Positions 28,469 to 36,806 of a stretch of 64,000 bases of DNA are shown here, one piece after another; within the stretch, counting starts at the first letter, position 1, and each line of letters begins with the position of its first letter. Position numbers and translations under genes: made by a program. Source of the DNA: Sphingosinicella flava (lineage in GTDB: Bacteria; Pseudomonadota; Alphaproteobacteria; Sphingomonadales; Sphingomonadaceae); NCBI RefSeq assembly GCF_016025255.1, contig NZ_CP065592.1, positions 1,159,122 to 1,223,121 of the forward strand, given 5' to 3'. Under the pieces are notes generated by a model. The model was not told the DNA's origin. It made no database searches and saw nothing but the letters and a program-made list of their open reading frames with translations.

Positions 28469-28702
28469 TTAAAGGTCCACCACTTCGGCGATGGTTTCGA
28501 GTTTGCGGATGCGCTCCTTGAGCGCCGCCATCTCGATCCGTTCGAAGGCGGTCTGGCCGTTCGTGTCCGGGCGGCGCCCCGCAAGCTCCAGCCGCTTCAA
28601 GTCGAGCCAGCCCTGCCAACCCTTGAGCCCGGCGAAAGCGGCGATACCGAGGCCGGAGAGGCTGGCGGTCGCGATGGTGATGAGGGTGAAAGGATCGCTC
28701 AT
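28469..28702 (-). CDS. pspB: PspB-like small membrane protein of the phage-shock operon
   Basis: 77 residues. One N-terminal transmembrane segment (LITIATASLSGLGIAAFAGL) and a C-terminal helix with ERIEMAALKERIRKLETIAEVV, like the leucine-zipper end of enterobacterial PspB. It follows pspC by 26 bases on the same strand. Assignment rests on size, topology and position; here the order is A-C-B rather than A-B-C. In the known system PspB and PspC sense membrane stress and hold PspA. Confidence 0.65.
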   Translation of the reverse strand: MSDPFTLITIATASLSGLGIAAFAGLKGWQGWLDLKRLELAGRRPDTNGQTAFERIEMAALKERIRKLETIAEVVDL

Positions 28703-28728
28703 AAGTTCCTCCCTTGTCCTATTCTGTC

Positions 28729-29094
28729 TCAGCGCAATTCTTCGATTTCGCGCGCGAGGCTGGTGTTGGCGTTGGTGACGTAGCTTTCGACGCTGGCGAG
28801 ACGATGGTCGATGTCGCGCATGCTGGCCTGGACGTCATAGGTCGAGCTGCGCGGCAGCGGCCGTTCGAGATCGAAGCGCGGATCGGTCTTCCAATCGCCG
28901 CGCGCCTTGGGGGCCAGCCACCCGGCAAGGCCGTAGGCGATCAGCGTCCAGGGAAAGGCGCCCAGGACGGTCACGGCGACGATGCCGATGCGGACGAAGG
29001 TGACGTCCCAGCCCATGGTGCGGGCGATGCCGGAGCAGACGCCCAGCCATTTGGCATTGGCTTTGTCGAGTGCGAATTTGCGGCGGATGGTCAT
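28729..29094 (-). CDS. pspC: Phage-shock protein C
   Basis: 121 residues. The PspC domain is clear: FALDKANAKWLGVCSGIARTMGWDVTFVRIGIVAVTVLGAFPWTLIAYGLAGWLAP (about 7-64), with one long hydrophobic segment. The C-terminal half ends in a predicted coiled coil (MRDIDHRLASVESYVTNANTSLAREIEEL). Inner-membrane partner of PspA in envelope stress. Starts 23 bases after pspA stops. Confidence 0.92.
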   Translation of the reverse strand: MTIRRKFALDKANAKWLGVCSGIARTMGWDVTFVRIGIVAVTVLGAFPWTLIAYGLAGWLAPKARGDWKTDPRFDLERPLPRSSTYDVQASMRDIDHRLASVESYVTNANTSLAREIEELR

Positions 29095-29117
29095 GGCGTA
29101 TCTCCCTTGATCTTTGT

Positions 29118-29795
29118 TCAGGCCGCTTCCCCGGCGGCGATGTGGCGGCGCTTCAGCGCTTCCAGTTCGGCTTCGATCGTCTCCGCCTTGCGGAGATCGG
29201 CGATTTCTTCTTCCAGTGTCTTCGGCGGGGCGCCGAGCGCCAGCGCATCGACATGGCTTTCGGCGAAGTCGACGCGGCGTTCGAGGACGTCGAAGCCGCT
29301 AAAGGCTTCCTCCGTCTTGGCCCCGGCATACATTTCGCGAAGGCGGACGCGGTTGTGAGCGCTTTCCATGCGGCTCGCGATCGCGCTCTGGCGGGCACGG
29401 GCCTCGCGGAGCTTGGCCTGCACTTTCTGGATGTCGGCCTCGGAAGCGCGCAGGCCATCTTCGAGGACGGCGATCTCAGCCTCCAGGCTTTCGGCGAGAC
29501 TTGCGGCCTTCTGCTTTTCGACCAAGGCGGCCTTGGCGAGATCCTCGCGGTCCTTCGACAGCGCGAGCTCGGCCTTTTCGACCCAATCGTCCTGAAGGCG
29601 TTGCAGCTTCGTGATCTGGCGGCGCATTTCCTTCTGGTCGGCGATCGACCGCGCGGCCGAAGCGCGGACCTCGACGAGCGTTTCCTCCATTTCGAGGACG
29701 ATCATGCGGATCATCTTCGCCGGGTCTTCCGCGCGGTCGAGCAGGTCCGTCACGTTGGCGGCGATGATGTCGCGGGTGCGGGTGAAGATGCTCAT
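29118..29795 (-). CDS. pspA: Phage-shock protein A (ESCRT-III-like membrane repair protein)
   Basis: 225 residues from the ATG at 29795, with AGGAG upstream; longer open frame before it is non-coding. MSIFTRTRDIIAANVTDLLDRAEDPAKMIRMIVLEMEETLVEVRAS is the family start with its amphipathic first helix, followed by long coiled-coil helices to about residue 200. In known systems PspA binds stressed inner membrane and restrains the activator PspF. Second gene of the psp operon; pspF is not in the window. Confidence 0.95.
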   Translation of the reverse strand: MSIFTRTRDIIAANVTDLLDRAEDPAKMIRMIVLEMEETLVEVRASAARSIADQKEMRRQITKLQRLQDDWVEKAELALSKDREDLAKAALVEKQKAASLAESLEAEIAVLEDGLRASEADIQKVQAKLREARARQSAIASRMESAHNRVRLREMYAGAKTEEAFSGFDVLERRVDFAESHVDALALGAPPKTLEEEIADLRKAETIEAELEALKRRHIAAGEAA

Positions 29796-29901
29796 CAGCG
29801 GAAACTCCTGAAAGAAACTGGGCCGTGCCGGTTTCGGCCGGGCGGTCCGTTCCCTGGGCATGAAGAAGGGAAGCAGATCGGCCCGGCCGACGGTGATCAC
29901 G

Positions 29902-30069
29902 TCAGGCATTGACGCGGCCCGCATCCGGCGTGGCGGCGGCAGTGGTGAGGGGCGTCGTTTCGATCGCCCGCGCCGGGCCGATGGCGGCGCCGACGAAGGT
30001 GGTGGTGAGAAGGAACGTGCCGGCGACGGAGACGGCGACACGTTGGATGTCTGATTTGAAGTTGAACAT
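29902..30069 (-). CDS. Small exported protein upstream of pspA, function unknown
   Basis: 55 residues from the ATG at 30069, which has AGGGAG upstream. MFNFKSDIQRVAVSVAGTFLLTTTFVGAAIGPARAIETT looks like a signal peptide cleaved after ARA, leaving about 20 residues. I recall similar short proteins before pspA in other sphingomonads. It lies first behind the candidate sigma-54 promoter, so it should respond to the same stress. Confidence 0.7.
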   Translation of the reverse strand: MFNFKSDIQRVAVSVAGTFLLTTTFVGAAIGPARAIETTPLTTAAATPDAGRVNA

Positions 30070-30135
30070 GATGCGGCTCCCTAAGTCCTTGGCCATTCCA
30101 TCCGTCGGATCGTCCGGCGGCTTGTCTTCTCTTTT

Positions 30136-30150
30136 TCAAGAGGCGTGCCA
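30136..30150 (-). promoter_or_regulatory. Candidate sigma-54 promoter of the psp operon
   Basis: On the minus strand TGGCACG, four bases, TTGA. The consensus is TGGCACG-N4-TTGC, so 10 of 11 fixed positions agree, including the -24 GG; the -12 GC is GA. A start about 12 bases on would leave a leader of about 55 bases before the ATG at 30069. Enterobacterial psp is a classic sigma-54 operon. Confidence 0.65.
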
Positions 30151-30203
30151 ATTGGTGAAAGCCGCGGAAAACCGCTCTTTTCTTGGACTAGCGCATCATG
30201 TCG

Positions 30204-30239
30204 GGGAAATTCATTTGCCATTCATCGGCGAAATTTCCC
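30204..30239. promoter_or_regulatory. Inverted repeat, possible enhancer-binding-protein site
   Basis: GGGAAATT and AATTTCCC are separated by 20 bases and centred about 75 bases upstream of the candidate sigma-54 promoter, which fits an activator (PspF-like) site. Function is inference. Confidence 0.4.
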
Positions 30240-30277
30240 ACATTTTGGGATTGGCTTGCCGCCGAGGGCGGGCGCAC

Positions 30278-30304
30278 GAGATTCCAGCTTTCGCTGGAAT
30301 GACG
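30278..30304. repeat. Single family B hairpin unit
   Basis: A perfect copy of the 27-base unit found at 23642-23668, here alone instead of paired. Confidence 0.9.
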
Positions 30305-30384
30305 GTGACTGTGATGAGTGGCGATGTGGGCTGAACGGGCGGTGCCTGCCGGAAAGGCGGCCGATGACGGCGCCCTCCCCGGCC

Positions 30385-30657
30385 TCAATCGACCACGGTT
30401 TGGCGGATGGGCGGGGCGCGGAAGGGGCCGGGGCGGACCAGCCGCACGGCGGGTGGGCGCACCGCGTCCAATATCTTGCCGCCCGCCATGAAGACCGCGA
30501 CGGTGCAGGCCAGGAAGAGAAGCACGCCCGGCAAGCCCGGATATTGTTCGAGATAGTCCATGCCGCGGCTGGTGGTGCCGAGCGCGAGGGCATAGATGAT
30601 TGCAAAAGCCTCGAAACGGGTCTTGATGGTGAACAATCGGGCGAGGCGGTTCCACAT
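30385..30657 (-). CDS. Small two-helix membrane protein, function unknown
   Basis: 90 residues from the ATG at 30657. MWNRLARLFTIKTRFEAFAIIYALALGTTSRGMDYLEQYPGLPGVLLFLACTVAVFMAGGKILD has two hydrophobic segments (about 17-30 and 45-62), then a proline-rich basic tail (VRPPAVRLVRPGPFRAPP). An in-frame start at 30735 would add a duplicated stretch and is unlikely. No recognised domain. Same direction as the psp operon but separated from it by 315 bases with a promoter. Confidence 0.65.
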   Translation of the reverse strand: MWNRLARLFTIKTRFEAFAIIYALALGTTSRGMDYLEQYPGLPGVLLFLACTVAVFMAGGKILDAVRPPAVRLVRPGPFRAPPIRQTVVD

Positions 30658-30699
30658 GCCGGGCCTAGAGCAATTATTGCCGGGCCTAGAGCAATTATT
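30658..30699. repeat. Perfect 21-base tandem duplication
   Basis: GCCGGGCCTAGAGCAATTATT occurs twice in a row, directly before the start codon of the small membrane protein gene. Confidence 0.95.
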
Positions 30700-30845
30700 G
30701 GACCAAGTACGGTTCCGCGCCATTTCTGAATTCACCTGGTTAACGACGTGTCAATATTTTCGACAGGCGAACGCTGCGGCGAAGACGTGCGTTCCCGGTG
30801 CGAGGCGGGATAAGCGGCGAACCGAATGAGCGTGACGGCGGGGCG

Positions 30846-31214
30846 TCAGTCCAGGTGGGCGCGGGCCTGGACTGCGAGGGTCATCGGATCGAAAGGCTTG
30901 GCGATCACGCCCTTGACGCCCATTTCCTTGAATTTCTCTACCTCATGCGCCTGGGTGCGCGCGGTGATGAAAACGACCGGGATCGCCGCCGTCACCGCAT
31001 TGCAGCGCAGCCGCGCCAGGGTCGTGGGACCATCCATGCCGGGCATCATGACGTCGAGGAGGATGATCGCGGGCTGCCATTCCGCCGCGGCGACCAAGGC
31101 GTCGAAACCGGAAGAACAGGTCCGCACCTCAAGCTCCGGATCGAGCTCCAGCGCCATGGCCGCGACCTCGCGGATATCGTCTTCGTCGTCCACATAAAGA
31201 AGACGCGTCGTCAT
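30846..31214 (-). CDS. Single-domain response regulator
   Basis: 122 residues, only a receiver domain. Acidic pocket DDEDD near residues 9-13, phospho-acceptor Asp54 in LLDVMMPGMDG, Thr in FITARTQ and Lys in VIAKPFDP. No output domain, so it works by protein contact or phosphorelay. It overlaps the hybrid kinase gene by four bases (ATGA) and is surely translated with it. Confidence 0.95.
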   Translation of the reverse strand: MTTRLLYVDDEDDIREVAAMALELDPELEVRTCSSGFDALVAAAEWQPAIILLDVMMPGMDGPTTLARLRCNAVTAAIPVVFITARTQAHEVEKFKEMGVKGVIAKPFDPMTLAVQARAHLD

Positions 31215-33724
31215 CCTGCCATCCTTTCCTGATCGCGCGGCGCGCCCACAAGGCTTTCCACCGTATCGACCAGCCGGCCGAGACTGGCCCGCGATTTGGT
31301 GAGCACCGCGTCGACCGCGCGCGCCAGTCGGGGGTCGGCGTCCTGGGCGGAAAAGATGACGACCGGAATCGGCTCGCCATCCGCGCGGCGCAGGTCCGGC
31401 AGGAGCTCCAGGCCGGAGCCGTCGGCGAGGCCGAGGTCGAGGATGACGAGATCGAACGTCTGTCCGGCAAGCGCCGCGCGCGCCGTTTCAAGGCCGGGCA
31501 CCGAGCAGACGGCGGCTTTCCGGTCGAATGCGGTCGCGACGATGTTGAGCACATCGGGGTCGTCGTCGACATGCAGGATGCGCGGCTGGCCGTTGCGATG
31601 GGTTTCGAGCATTTCTCGGACGCGCGCCGTCAGGCGATCCAGCGGCAAGGGCTTTTGCAGCCAATCGACGATGGGCAGCGCATGGGAAATCTCTCCGTCC
31701 GCGGCCGATGCCTGGCCCGATACCACGATGATCGGCGTGGAAGCGTGGCGTTGGTCCGCGCGCAGCGACCGGATCAGGCCGATGCCGTCTTCATCGGGCA
31801 GCAGCAGATCGAGAATGATCGCCGCATAGCGCGTTTCTTCCAGGCGGCCGTGCAATTGATCGGCGCTGCCGACCACGTCGCAGACGAAATCGGCATCGGT
31901 CAGCGCCCGTTCGATTTCCTCAGCGGAGGCGGCGTCGCTGTCGCAGATCAAAATGCGCTGTTCGCTGCCGGCACGGGCGGCGTCTCCCGGCACGGCGGGC
32001 AAATCGACATTGAAGACGGTGCCCTCGCCCTCCACGGTTTCGAAGCTCACCGACCCGCCAAGCCGCGCCACGATTTCCTTGACGATACTGAGGCCGAGGC
32101 CCGTCCCGCCCTTTTGCCGGGCATCGGAGGAATCCGCCTGGGCAAACTTGCTGAATATGCGGGATTGGAAAGCGGCCGGAATGCCACCGCCATGATCGGT
32201 GACGGTGATGCGGCATCGCCGGTCGAGCGCGCTGGTGCCGATGCGGACCGTTCCGCCAGCCGGCGAGAATTTGACCGCGTTGGAAATGAGGTTGGTCACG
32301 ACCTGAATAAGCCGGTCGTGATCCGCGAGCACATGCATATTCTCGTCCCCCGGTTCGAGAGCGAGGTGCACGTCGTAGGAATCGGCGAACCCCTGATTCG
32401 CCTGCACCGCCTGGCGCAGCAGCGGCTGGATGAGGACCGGCCGGATGTCGAATTCGATCCTGCCGGATTCGATCTTCTCGATATCGAGAATGTCGTTGAT
32501 GAGGCGGACGAGCCGTTCGCTGTTGGAATGGGCGATCTGAATGAGGCGCGCCGCGCGTTCCGGCAAGACGCCCGCCGCCCCGCCCAGAAGCAGGCCGAGC
32601 GAGCCGGCGATCGAGGTGAGCGGCGTGCGCAATTCGTGGCTGACGGTGGACACGAATTCGCTCTTCATCTGTTCGATTTCGCGGCGTTCGGTAATGTCGC
32701 GCACCACGGCGACGAAATGCGTGCCGTCGGCAAGGTCCATCGGACTGAGCGACACTTCGACGGGAAAGGCCGTGCCGTCGCTCCGGCGCGCCCAGATTTG
32801 TTCCGAAGAGGCGATCTTGCCGTTCGAGCGGCGGCGCAGGCGTTCGATGAAGCTGCCCGCATCGCCGCCGTCCGGCGCGATTTCGAACAGCACGCCCACG
32901 TCGCGGCGCAGGAGGGCGCCGCCGTCGTAACCGAACATCTTTTCGGCGGCGCGATTCGCGGTTTCGAGGCTGCCGCTGGGATTGAGGGTGATGATTCCGT
33001 CGCTGGCGCTGTCGAGAATGGCGAGCTGGCGCGCCGTGGTGTCCTCCAGCAGGTCGAGCGCCCGCCGCCGCGCCGAGAGGGAGCGCGCATTCAATATGGC
33101 GGCGAAGGTCAGGAAGACGGCAAGGCCCACGAGCAGGCCGAAGGTCCAGAGCAGGATTCGCTTGCGCAGGGCCCTGGCCTGTTCCTGAGCATCGCTCATC
33201 CAGATGCGTTGCGCGCCGTCGAGGCGGGAAATGCGCGCGCGGATCGCGTCCATCAGCCTCTTGCCCTCCCCGCTGCGCACCGTGGCGATCATTTCGGCCC
33301 TGCGGCCTTCGTCGTTGAGGCGAACGGTCAGGTCGGCGAAGGCGAGCTTGGCCTCCGCGATCTCGGCGAGCCGGGTCATTTCCGGCTGGAGTTCCGGCCG
33401 GAGGTCGGCTTGGCTGGTCAGGCTGCCCAGATCGCGCTTCAGCTGGCTGCGCGCGACGAGGTAAGGGGCGAGGAATTGCTGATCCCCGGTCAGCAAATAG
33501 CCGCGCTGGCCCGTTTCGACATCCTGGAAAAGGGAGAGAAGCGATTGAAACCGGTCGCGCTGCTCGACCGAACGGTCGATCTGGTCGCGCAGAGCGATGC
33601 TGGTCCGGAATTCCTGCGCGAGCAGCAGAACGAGCAGGAGGAGAACGAGCGGAATCGCGGCGATCCCAACGTTCAACAGCCATTTATGTTCGTGTTTCCC
33701 GGCGGCGGCCGTCGTTTCTGCCAT
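31211..33724 (-). CDS. Hybrid sensor histidine kinase: CHASE3-PAS-HisKA-HATPase-REC-REC
   Basis: 837 residues. Two transmembrane segments (about 15-36 and 190-211) enclose a CHASE3-like periplasmic domain (DVETGQRGYLLTG). Then a PAS domain (about 230-345), HisKA with His363 in VSTVSHELRTPLTS, HATPase with N-box NLISNAVKFSP, DHGGGIP and GTGLGLSIVKE, and two receiver domains with Asp639 (LDLLLPDEDG) and Asp763 (LDLGLADGSG). Signal unknown. With the downstream receiver there are three phospho-acceptor Asp residues for one kinase, suggesting a branched relay. Confidence 0.94.
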   Translation of the reverse strand: MAETTAAAGKHEHKWLLNVGIAAIPLVLLLLVLLLAQEFRTSIALRDQIDRSVEQRDRFQSLLSLFQDVETGQRGYLLTGDQQFLAPYLVARSQLKRDLGSLTSQADLRPELQPEMTRLAEIAEAKLAFADLTVRLNDEGRRAEMIATVRSGEGKRLMDAIRARISRLDGAQRIWMSDAQEQARALRKRILLWTFGLLVGLAVFLTFAAILNARSLSARRRALDLLEDTTARQLAILDSASDGIITLNPSGSLETANRAAEKMFGYDGGALLRRDVGVLFEIAPDGGDAGSFIERLRRRSNGKIASSEQIWARRSDGTAFPVEVSLSPMDLADGTHFVAVVRDITERREIEQMKSEFVSTVSHELRTPLTSIAGSLGLLLGGAAGVLPERAARLIQIAHSNSERLVRLINDILDIEKIESGRIEFDIRPVLIQPLLRQAVQANQGFADSYDVHLALEPGDENMHVLADHDRLIQVVTNLISNAVKFSPAGGTVRIGTSALDRRCRITVTDHGGGIPAAFQSRIFSKFAQADSSDARQKGGTGLGLSIVKEIVARLGGSVSFETVEGEGTVFNVDLPAVPGDAARAGSEQRILICDSDAASAEEIERALTDADFVCDVVGSADQLHGRLEETRYAAIILDLLLPDEDGIGLIRSLRADQRHASTPIIVVSGQASAADGEISHALPIVDWLQKPLPLDRLTARVREMLETHRNGQPRILHVDDDPDVLNIVATAFDRKAAVCSVPGLETARAALAGQTFDLVILDLGLADGSGLELLPDLRRADGEPIPVVIFSAQDADPRLARAVDAVLTKSRASLGRLVDTVESLVGAPRDQERMAG

Positions 33725-33844
33725 GGCAAGAGTGATAAGCCCGATCCCGCGCCTGGCAAGAGAGAACCGGATGGAAGGGTTTTCGCCCCGCCCCCCTCTA
33801 TTCGAGACCGGCGCCGCCTTGCCGCGGGCGGCGCCGGTTCGCGA

Positions 33845-35155
33845 TCAGACTTGGAGCGGCACCTCCGCCATGTCGACATCGGTATGCGGACGGCGGGCAT
33901 AATAGCCGAAGGCCGCGATGCCGAGATAGCAGATGGCGGGCACGATGAAGGCGAAGCGGATCGACGAGGCGTCCGATACGAGGCCCGCGAGCGGCGGCAC
34001 GATCGCGCCGCCGACGATGGCGGTGGCGAGGAGGCCGGAGCCTTCCGCCGCGCGCGATCCCAGCCCTTCCGAAGCAAGGCTGAAGATGGTCGGGAACATG
34101 ATCGAGTTGAAGAGGCCGATCGCGAGCAGCGAATAGCCCGCCACCGTGCCGGTCGTGTTCGCCGAAACGAGCAGCAGCAGGACGTTGATCAGGGCATAGG
34201 TCGTCAGCACCTTGCCGGGCGAGAAAACGCGCAGGATCGCCGAGCCGACGAAGCGCCCGACCATCGCGCCGCCCCAATAGAGGCCGACGAGATGGCCCGC
34301 CGACACCTGATCGATGCCGAGCACGTCGCTTTGGGTGAGATAGAGGACGATGTAGGAGCCGATCGCGACTTCGGCGCCGACATAGAGGAAGATGCCGAGC
34401 GTGCCGAAGGCGAAGCGCGGACGCTTCAGGAGGTCGAAGGCGCCGAACAGGCTGCGCGGCGGGTTCTTCTCTTCGGCAAGGCGGTCGCGGCGGAGCCACA
34501 CGGCGCCCGCGACGATGGCGAGCGCGACGGCGAGGCCAATATAGGTTTGCGTCACGACCCGCGCCTCGTCGGCGCGATAGGCGGTGAGCGCGTCGCCCGA
34601 CAAGGCGGACGGATCGACCGTCGCGAGCGCGCCGAGGATCAGCGAAGAGCCGACGATCGGGAAGATCGTGGTGCCGAGCGAGTTGAACGCCTGCGCGAAG
34701 GTCAAACGGCTATGCGCGGTCTGCGGCTTGCCGAGCAGGGAGATGAGCGGATTGGCCACGACCTGAACCACCGTGATGCCCGCCGCCAGCACGAAGAGCG
34801 CGGCGAGGAAGGTGACGAACAGGCCGGAAGACGCCGCCGGGATGAAGAAGAGACAGCCCGCCGTCATGGTGAGCAGGCCGATCATCGCCGTGCGCATATA
34901 GCCGAATTTCCGAACCAGGCCCGCGGCGGGAATGGAAATGAGGAAATAGGCGCTGAAGAAAGCGGACTGGATCAGCATCGCTTCGAAGTCGGAAAGGACG
35001 AACAGATCCTTCAGCTTCGGAATGAGGACGTCGTTTAGGCTGGTGATGCCCCCGAAAACGAAGAACAGGACAAAGACGAAGATGCGCAAATCCGCCGGTG
35101 CGTTGTCGCCCGGCGCCGCGGCGTGCGTGCCCGCGGAGGCTGGAGCCATGGCCAT
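33845..35155 (-). CDS. FucP/GluP-type MFS sugar:proton symporter
   Basis: 436 residues from the ATG at 35155, with GGGAGGGG upstream; a start 27 bases earlier is rejected. Twelve hydrophobic segments. FucP family features: FFVFGGITSLNDVLIPKLKDLF at the start, QSAFFSAYFLISIPAAGLVRKFGY, and VVANPLISLLGKPQTAHSRLTFAQAFNSLGTTIFP. It should carry glucose or a related sugar across the inner membrane. It follows the halogenase-like gene by 84 bases on the same strand within the glucan locus. Confidence 0.9.
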   Translation of the reverse strand: MAMAPASAGTHAAAPGDNAPADLRIFVFVLFFVFGGITSLNDVLIPKLKDLFVLSDFEAMLIQSAFFSAYFLISIPAAGLVRKFGYMRTAMIGLLTMTAGCLFFIPAASSGLFVTFLAALFVLAAGITVVQVVANPLISLLGKPQTAHSRLTFAQAFNSLGTTIFPIVGSSLILGALATVDPSALSGDALTAYRADEARVVTQTYIGLAVALAIVAGAVWLRRDRLAEEKNPPRSLFGAFDLLKRPRFAFGTLGIFLYVGAEVAIGSYIVLYLTQSDVLGIDQVSAGHLVGLYWGGAMVGRFVGSAILRVFSPGKVLTTYALINVLLLLVSANTTGTVAGYSLLAIGLFNSIMFPTIFSLASEGLGSRAAEGSGLLATAIVGGAIVPPLAGLVSDASSIRFAFIVPAICYLGIAAFGYYARRPHTDVDMAEVPLQV

Positions 35156-35239
35156 TTTCTTACCCCTCCCATGTGAAATCATGTCGTCGGCAGACTTGCC
35201 GCCATCAGACCCTTTGTCGAGCCTTTATTGAAGGCATCG

Positions 35240-36742
35240 TCAATGAAGCGGCGCCGCGCAATGGGCGGCGATGAAATCCGCGTGAAGCGGCATGCGGCCG
35301 GCCTCGTGGCGGAGCAACCTTTCCATGTCGGCGAGAAACCCCTTCAGATCCGCTTCGCCGATGGCGTCGGCCAGCGGATGATGGCTTTCGGGCACGATTC
35401 CCTGGCCCAGCAGAACCTGCACCCACCCGGCTTCCGTGAACAATTCCTCATGCTCGCGCGACACATAGCCATGGGCGCGGAAACGGTCGATCTTGTCGCG
35501 CAAGGTGTCGGGTACCGCCATGTCGCGGCATTCCCGCCAGAACGGCCCTTCGCGTTCGACCGCTTTGTAATGAAGGACGATGAAATCGCGGATCCGCTCC
35601 CATTCGAAATCCGATTGGCGATTGAACTCGGCGATATCGGCGGCGCTGAAATCGCGATTGGGCAGCATCTCAAGCAGGCGGGATATCGCGGCCTGGACGA
35701 GATGGATGCTGGTCGATTCCAGCGGCTCCATGAAACCGGCGGCAAGGCCGAGCGCGACGACGTTCCCTACCCACATGCGCCGCCTCTTCCCCGACGTGAA
35801 GCGGAGGGGCCGGGGATCGGCGAGCGCCTCTCCGTCGAGATTGGCGAGGAGCGTGGCGGCGGCCTCGTCGTCGCTCACATAGCGGCTGCAATAGACATAG
35901 CCGTTGCCGGTGCGATGCTGCAGCGGAATGCGCCATTGCCAGCCGGCCTCTCGCGCCGTGGAGCGGGTATAAGGCGTGAATTCGCCGCCGCGCGCGCACG
36001 GCACGGCCATGGCGCGGTCGCACGGCAGATAGCGGCTCCAATCCTGGTAGCCCGCCGCCATCGCGCCTTCGATCAGGAGGCCGCGAAAGCCCGAGCAGTC
36101 GATGAAGAGATCGCCCGCGACGTCCTCTCCATCGGCCAGGCGGACCGAAACCACATTGCCGCTCATTCCGTCGCGCGCGGTGTCGGCGATCCGCCCCTCG
36201 ATCCGCCGCACCCCGCGACCCTCGGCATAGCGGCGCAGATAGGCGGCGTAGAGGGACGCGTCGAAATGGAAGGCATAAGGCATGTCCGGAGCCGGCGAAC
36301 CGGGCCGCGGCGCGACGCGCGCGAACTTGCCCGCGAGCGCCGCCATTTCGTTGAGATTATAAGCGCCGATCGGCGCCGCGACGCCAAGCGCGCGGGCGCG
36401 AAGCCAATAATGGTGGAAAGAGAGAAGCCCGAGGCCGCGCCCGACCGGACCGAAGGCATGCATGTAGCTGTGGCCCGGACGGAGCCAGTCGACGAACTGG
36501 ATGCCGAGCTTGAGCGTGCCCTGCGTTTGGCGGAGGAACTCGTCCTCGTCGAGACCGAGGGCCTGGTTGAACAGCCGGATTTGCGGGATCGTCGCCTCGC
36601 CGACGCCGATGGTGCCGATCTCGTCGGATTCGATGAGGGTGATGCGATGCGTCTTGCCCGCGAACCGCGCCAAGGCCGCGGCCGTCATCCACCCGGCAGT
36701 CCCGCCGCCGACAATGACGATGTTCCTGATACCCTCTGTCAT
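35240..36742 (-). CDS. Tryptophan-halogenase-like FAD-dependent oxidoreductase
   Basis: 500 residues from the ATG at 36742; a TTG five codons upstream is the alternative. FAD loop [18 protein letters not shown], then IGVGEATIP, and [12 protein letters not shown], whose Lys (residue 78) matches the Lys that guides hypohalous acid in PrnA. The halogenase motif WxWxIP is seen as WQWRIPL. Relatives often sit beside TonB receptors for sugars in sphingomonads, Caulobacter and Xanthomonas; their substrate is unknown and halogenation in vivo is unproven. Upstream of the FucP-type carrier, downstream of the TonB receptor's terminator. Confidence 0.88.
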   Translation of the reverse strand: MTEGIRNIVIVGGGTAGWMTAAALARFAGKTHRITLIESDEIGTIGVGEATIPQIRLFNQALGLDEDEFLRQTQGTLKLGIQFVDWLRPGHSYMHAFGPVGRGLGLLSFHHYWLRARALGVAAPIGAYNLNEMAALAGKFARVAPRPGSPAPDMPYAFHFDASLYAAYLRRYAEGRGVRRIEGRIADTARDGMSGNVVSVRLADGEDVAGDLFIDCSGFRGLLIEGAMAAGYQDWSRYLPCDRAMAVPCARGGEFTPYTRSTAREAGWQWRIPLQHRTGNGYVYCSRYVSDDEAAATLLANLDGEALADPRPLRFTSGKRRRMWVGNVVALGLAAGFMEPLESTSIHLVQAAISRLLEMLPNRDFSAADIAEFNRQSDFEWERIRDFIVLHYKAVEREGPFWRECRDMAVPDTLRDKIDRFRAHGYVSREHEELFTEAGWVQVLLGQGIVPESHHPLADAIGEADLKGFLADMERLLRHEAGRMPLHADFIAAHCAAPLH

Positions 36743-36758
36743 GCGCCGTCCGGACAAG

Positions 36759-36789
36759 AAAAACCCCGCCAGACTTTCGCCGGGCGGGG
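36759..36789 (-). terminator. Rho-independent terminator of the TonB receptor gene
   Basis: On the minus strand CCCCGCC, a 12-base loop, GGCGGGG and TTTTT. It lies 18 bases after the receptor's stop codon and 17 bases before the next ATG, so read-through would be needed for the halogenase gene unless it has its own promoter. Confidence 0.85.
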
Positions 36790-36806
36790 TGTTCCTGTCT
36801 AGCCTA

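Larger units (their letters stand above)
30070..30384. other. Regulatory region of the psp operon (no gene)
   Basis: This 315-base gap holds, from the psp side outward, a candidate sigma-54 promoter (30136-30150), an inverted repeat that could be an activator site (30204-30239), and one family B repeat unit (30278-30304). Nothing in it looks coding. Confidence 0.7.

Noticed and set aside
31571-35038. Very long open frame (1155 codons) on the plus strand
   Set aside because: It is antisense to the hybrid kinase and the FucP-type carrier, both with clear domains; its translation is Arg/Asp/Ala-rich and shows no domain. Long antisense frames are expected in GC-rich DNA.
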